From contig VXAZ01005699.1 of assembly GCA_013399875.1 (NCBI GenBank), forward strand, positions 1-64,000: 64,000 bases of DNA, written 5' to 3'. This document shows positions 60,851 through 64,000 of this stretch, piece after piece (position 1 is the first letter of the stretch; the number at the start of each line of letters is the position of its first letter). This stretch comes from Gymnorhina tibicen (lineage: Eukaryota > Chordata > Aves > Passeriformes > Artamidae). Both the position numbers and the translations under genes were made by a program. Under the pieces are notes generated by a model. It saw nothing but the letters and a program-made list of their open reading frames with translations, searched no databases and was not told the DNA's origin.

Positions 60851-63800
60851 CTTCATAACTTCTACTGCAGTAGAAATACACACGTTCACTGTCCTCACCA
60901 CGGTGGAAAGAGAAGTTGTGTTGGGTTGCTGAGAAATGCTGTTCACATAGTTGAGTTCTAATGAAAGAAAACTGCTCTTTGCAGGCTGCTGGGATCCCAG
61001 ACTTTGATTCATCATTGCTATACTGGAGAAGAGGCTTGTGTGCAATCTGACATCTGGCTGCAGGTAGTTTCCAAACAGTCAGATTTGTGGCTTGGGTCAG
61101 GAAAGCTCTTTGGTTCTTTGCTCTTTTTCTAGTGTCTGGTTTTGTGGACTTCAGGGTGCAGATGTAATTTTTTTTTCTTTTTTTTTCCTTGATCATCAGC
61201 ATTGCCGGAAGTAAAACAGTTTTTGATGAAAACACTGATTTGAGGCAGGCATGCTAAGATCAATGTCAGGCTGTTGCTGGCACCTAGATTCAATTTTACT
61301 GTCTATGAAATACAGATTTCATCAAATGCTCCATGGCTTCTCTGAGCCGTTTCAATTATCTTAAATCAGTTTCGAAAAAGTACTTCATCATCTTCAGCCA
61401 GTCAATTTTCTTGACTTTTTGACCTTTAAATCCAATCTGTTGTATCCAAATTAGTTGGCACAGAATAAAAATACAATACTGGCAAATTAGCTGCCTTATA
61501 GAAGCAGTGGACAAAATTCCTGCTTGCAGTACAAATCTGGAGCCAGTTGGTGGCTTTATGCCAGATCTGAACTGAAAGCAAAAGGTGGCTGTTTATTTTG
61601 ATGCCAAGTTATATATAAATGTTGTGCAAATTGTGTCCTTGCAAGAACCTTACTCTTTCTACAGACGCAAATATTTACATGATGGCTATACAGCACAGAA
61701 AGTGTGGCACTAAACTTTCAGGCATTTGTACTGGAACAGCCACATAACATGCTTTGATTCTAAAACATGTTGCCCTTGTAAGTCTTTGCACCTCAGTTTT
61801 TTTATGGTCAACTTGTCATTTTTGCAGATAGTTATAAATGTGACCATAATGTATCTAAAAGGACAGTAATTAAATATATAATTCATTTTAACACTGTGCA
61901 GTTTAAAGTTCTGTTCAAACTGTAGGTGATGTGCTATTACATTTCAATGCTGCTTTCATTAAAGATATTACAAGGAAAAAATCACTGAAAAGCCTCTAGC
62001 TACCTACTGGGAGAGGGGGTGTGAATTTTATTGTCCATCTAATTACTTGGCTGAAGACTCTGAGATTTAAAATCCCATTTCCCACCCCAGCAGGGATGTT
62101 AGATAGTGTTTTCTGGCCCAAATCCAAGCCAAAGAGTGAGTTTCTGCATACCAACATGCCCCTGCTGCTACAGCTGAATATACTTCTTGCTGGTTTGTCC
62201 TGAAAATGTGGTGTAGTGTTACTTTTGCTGTCTGCTCCACAGGCAGGTGTTGTGACAGAGTACCTGAGCAACATAATGAGTGATGTTTTGCCAGTCCTCA
62301 GAGCCTCTGCCAGGGAACCCTGGTAGGTGCAGATTGGTAGCCTGAGGGTCTATAACTCCACCAGGCCATTACTGAACTTTTATGGTCACTGGGAGCCAAA
62401 GTGAACCTGGTGTGCAAGGGTGGGATGCAGCTCAGAGCTGACTGTGAACTTCTGTATTGTCCAACAAACACCAAAATCCTCTGGAAAAGTTCTGTATGAT
62501 AGAAAATGCACATTGCAGGGAAAACCTCCTAAGTATTACTGAGAGAAAAAATGGTCATATCTTAAATTAAATTTATTAATTGTCTGTGCAATATTGAGCT
62601 TGAAGACAAAATGGTAATGTGGGAAATGGCAGTGTCATCTGTGTGAGTGTTATGTGGGCAGCTCTGAACTTCTGCTCCATCCATGGACCAGTTGTTGCAC
62701 CCACATGGAGAAACCTGCTGGGAACAATGCTGCACCTACTTTGGAGATCCTTGAGCTCCGGGCAAGGCTGGCATCTCATCTCTCGTTGTCCAGACAATTC
62801 TGTGTAGAGCAGCACAAAATTCCCAGAAATACAAAACTTATTTTGCCTCTTGCCTGTGTGTGGTGCACGCATTATGGTGGAGATATGGTCAGTTAAATTG
62901 GGACCTGGAAGTTCCACCGTGAGGGCTGCAGCAGGAAAAAAAATAGCAAACTGGACAATGAGGAATGAGACAATAAGTATTTCACATTTTCCCTCCAAAG
63001 AACAGTAATTTATTGAACATTCAAAGCTTTTAATTAACTATATGAAACAAGCACTCCTTCTCCCCCCCTTTCTCTTTCAGTAACGTTTCTAGAGCAGAGC
63101 AAAGGTGTGAAGTTGGTCTGGTTCTCCTCAGAGGATTAAGGCAAATTGTGTAAAATATATTTAAATCAATTAATCTTTTCAGATAGGTCCTAAATCATGT
63201 CATCAATCTATCTGATTCTACAAGCATAATCCTTAACATGCAACTGTCTTGTGCAATAAGCCAGGGAGATGCTCGGTTGCATTCAAGGGAAATAAATTCA
63301 ATTATAAACACATCATAGAGTCAAACATTTCCTGAATTTGGAATTCAATGTCTTGTCAGCCTTCAAGCAGAGAACACCATCAAACTTTTATAGGGATATA
63401 GACTCTGTCCTGACTTTATATGTACTGGCAAGCATCTTAACCAGAAAACTATTTCCTCTTATTTTTAAAACATTTCTTAATTTAAGGTTATTTTTGTCTT
63501 TAGTAGAATTATCCTCAGTGTTAGATAAAGCCAAGAGTGTAGTTATTAGAATGTGTCAGAGAAGAAATACAAAAACCTACCTGGTCCACCTGGCCACAGA
63601 ATCATACTCAAAATACTGAAGGAAGCAGAGGGACTGGAGGTGTGCAGAGGTGCAGCAAAGCATTCACAGCCCATGTGTGCGGCCAGAAATTCAGTATCTT
63701 GCTGTATTTAAAACCTCTGACTCCTTTTGGTGCTGATTGTTACTCAGCAGTTCTACTCAGCCTCAAATGTGAGGCTGATACCAGTGGGATTTCTGGGACT

Positions 63801-64000
63801 GGGCAAGCTGAGGGACAGTGGGACCAGAGTCACCCAGTAAACCATGGCAAAGAGGGGCGAGCACCCTGCTGAGAGGGACACCAGGGTCTCCCAGGGGTGC
63901 AGCAGCAAAGCCCTGGGTGTCCACTGGGGGCTTGGAGCTCACCATCTCTGATACAGCCCCTGCTGACCAGCAGGGCCCTGTTAATGCTAACTGAGCATAT
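60851..64000. other. Unique DNA to the window end
   Basis: No LTR or CR1 recognised and no exon that I can defend. A minus-strand frame at 62998-62576 begins with a hydrophobic signal-like stretch but has no further support. Confidence 0.5.

Noticed and set aside
62576..62998. 140-codon minus-strand frame starting with a signal-peptide-like stretch
   Set aside because: Only the hydrophobic start is suggestive; no signal-like cleavage context, domain, splice or poly(A) support.

Overview
This is vertebrate nuclear DNA, almost certainly from a bird and most likely a songbird. The grounds are sequence-level: CR1 LINE pieces are the only non-LTR retroposons I recognise, there is no mammalian-type SINE, the intergenic DNA is unexceptional, and there are many endogenous-retrovirus LTRs. 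One of these belongs to a provirus primed by tRNA-Trp, the primer used by avian alpharetroviruses. No bacterial, plasmid, phage or CRISPR content is present. I found no complete host gene. Long open frames are nearly all chance or lie inside repeats.

Layout. 1-2939: the 5' part of a decayed minus-strand provirus (LTR, primer site, broken gag), cut by the window edge. 2940-27187: mostly unique intergenic/intronic DNA with a candidate minus-strand last exon (8082-8318), a weak candidate plus-strand membrane exon (8967-9076), LTRs at 10415-10950, 15031-15397 and 18487-18852, a CpG-richer patch with two CTCF-like motifs and an E-box (17348-17453), and a CR1 fragment near 20.4 kb. 27194-29645: a structurally complete LTR element (two LTRs, primer site, polypurine tract, target duplication) whose 1.6 kb interior is GC-rich and carries no retroviral gene. 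30098-45070: further LTRs at 30098, 31856, 37928, 44231 and 44757, plus a pyrimidine microsatellite. 45-53 kb: mainly unique AT-rich DNA. 53.2-60.9 kb: a candidate minus-strand exon followed by six solo LTRs packed into about 7 kb. 60.9-64 kb: unique DNA.

LTR-derived sequence totals about 12.2 kb, roughly 19% of the window. For most LTRs I could place both ends by matching a target-site duplication (TSD). Six-bp TSDs (alpha/betaretrovirus-like): 15031, 18487, 27194, 30098, 53660, 56628. Five-bp TSD (ERVL-like): 59981. Four-bp TSDs (gammaretrovirus-like): 54444, 57257, possibly 31856. One family is present three times (2602, 53660, 56628), once with its internal region. The window therefore records many independent germline integrations of several retroviral lineages, nearly all reduced to solo LTRs by recombination.

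I did not find a convincing new biological system. The items most worth a second look are the gene-less LTR element at 27.2-29.6 kb, the LTR pile-up at 53.6-60.9 kb, the unusually long tRNA-Trp match at 2571-2599, the paired CTCF-like sites at 17.4 kb, and the unassigned candidate exons.
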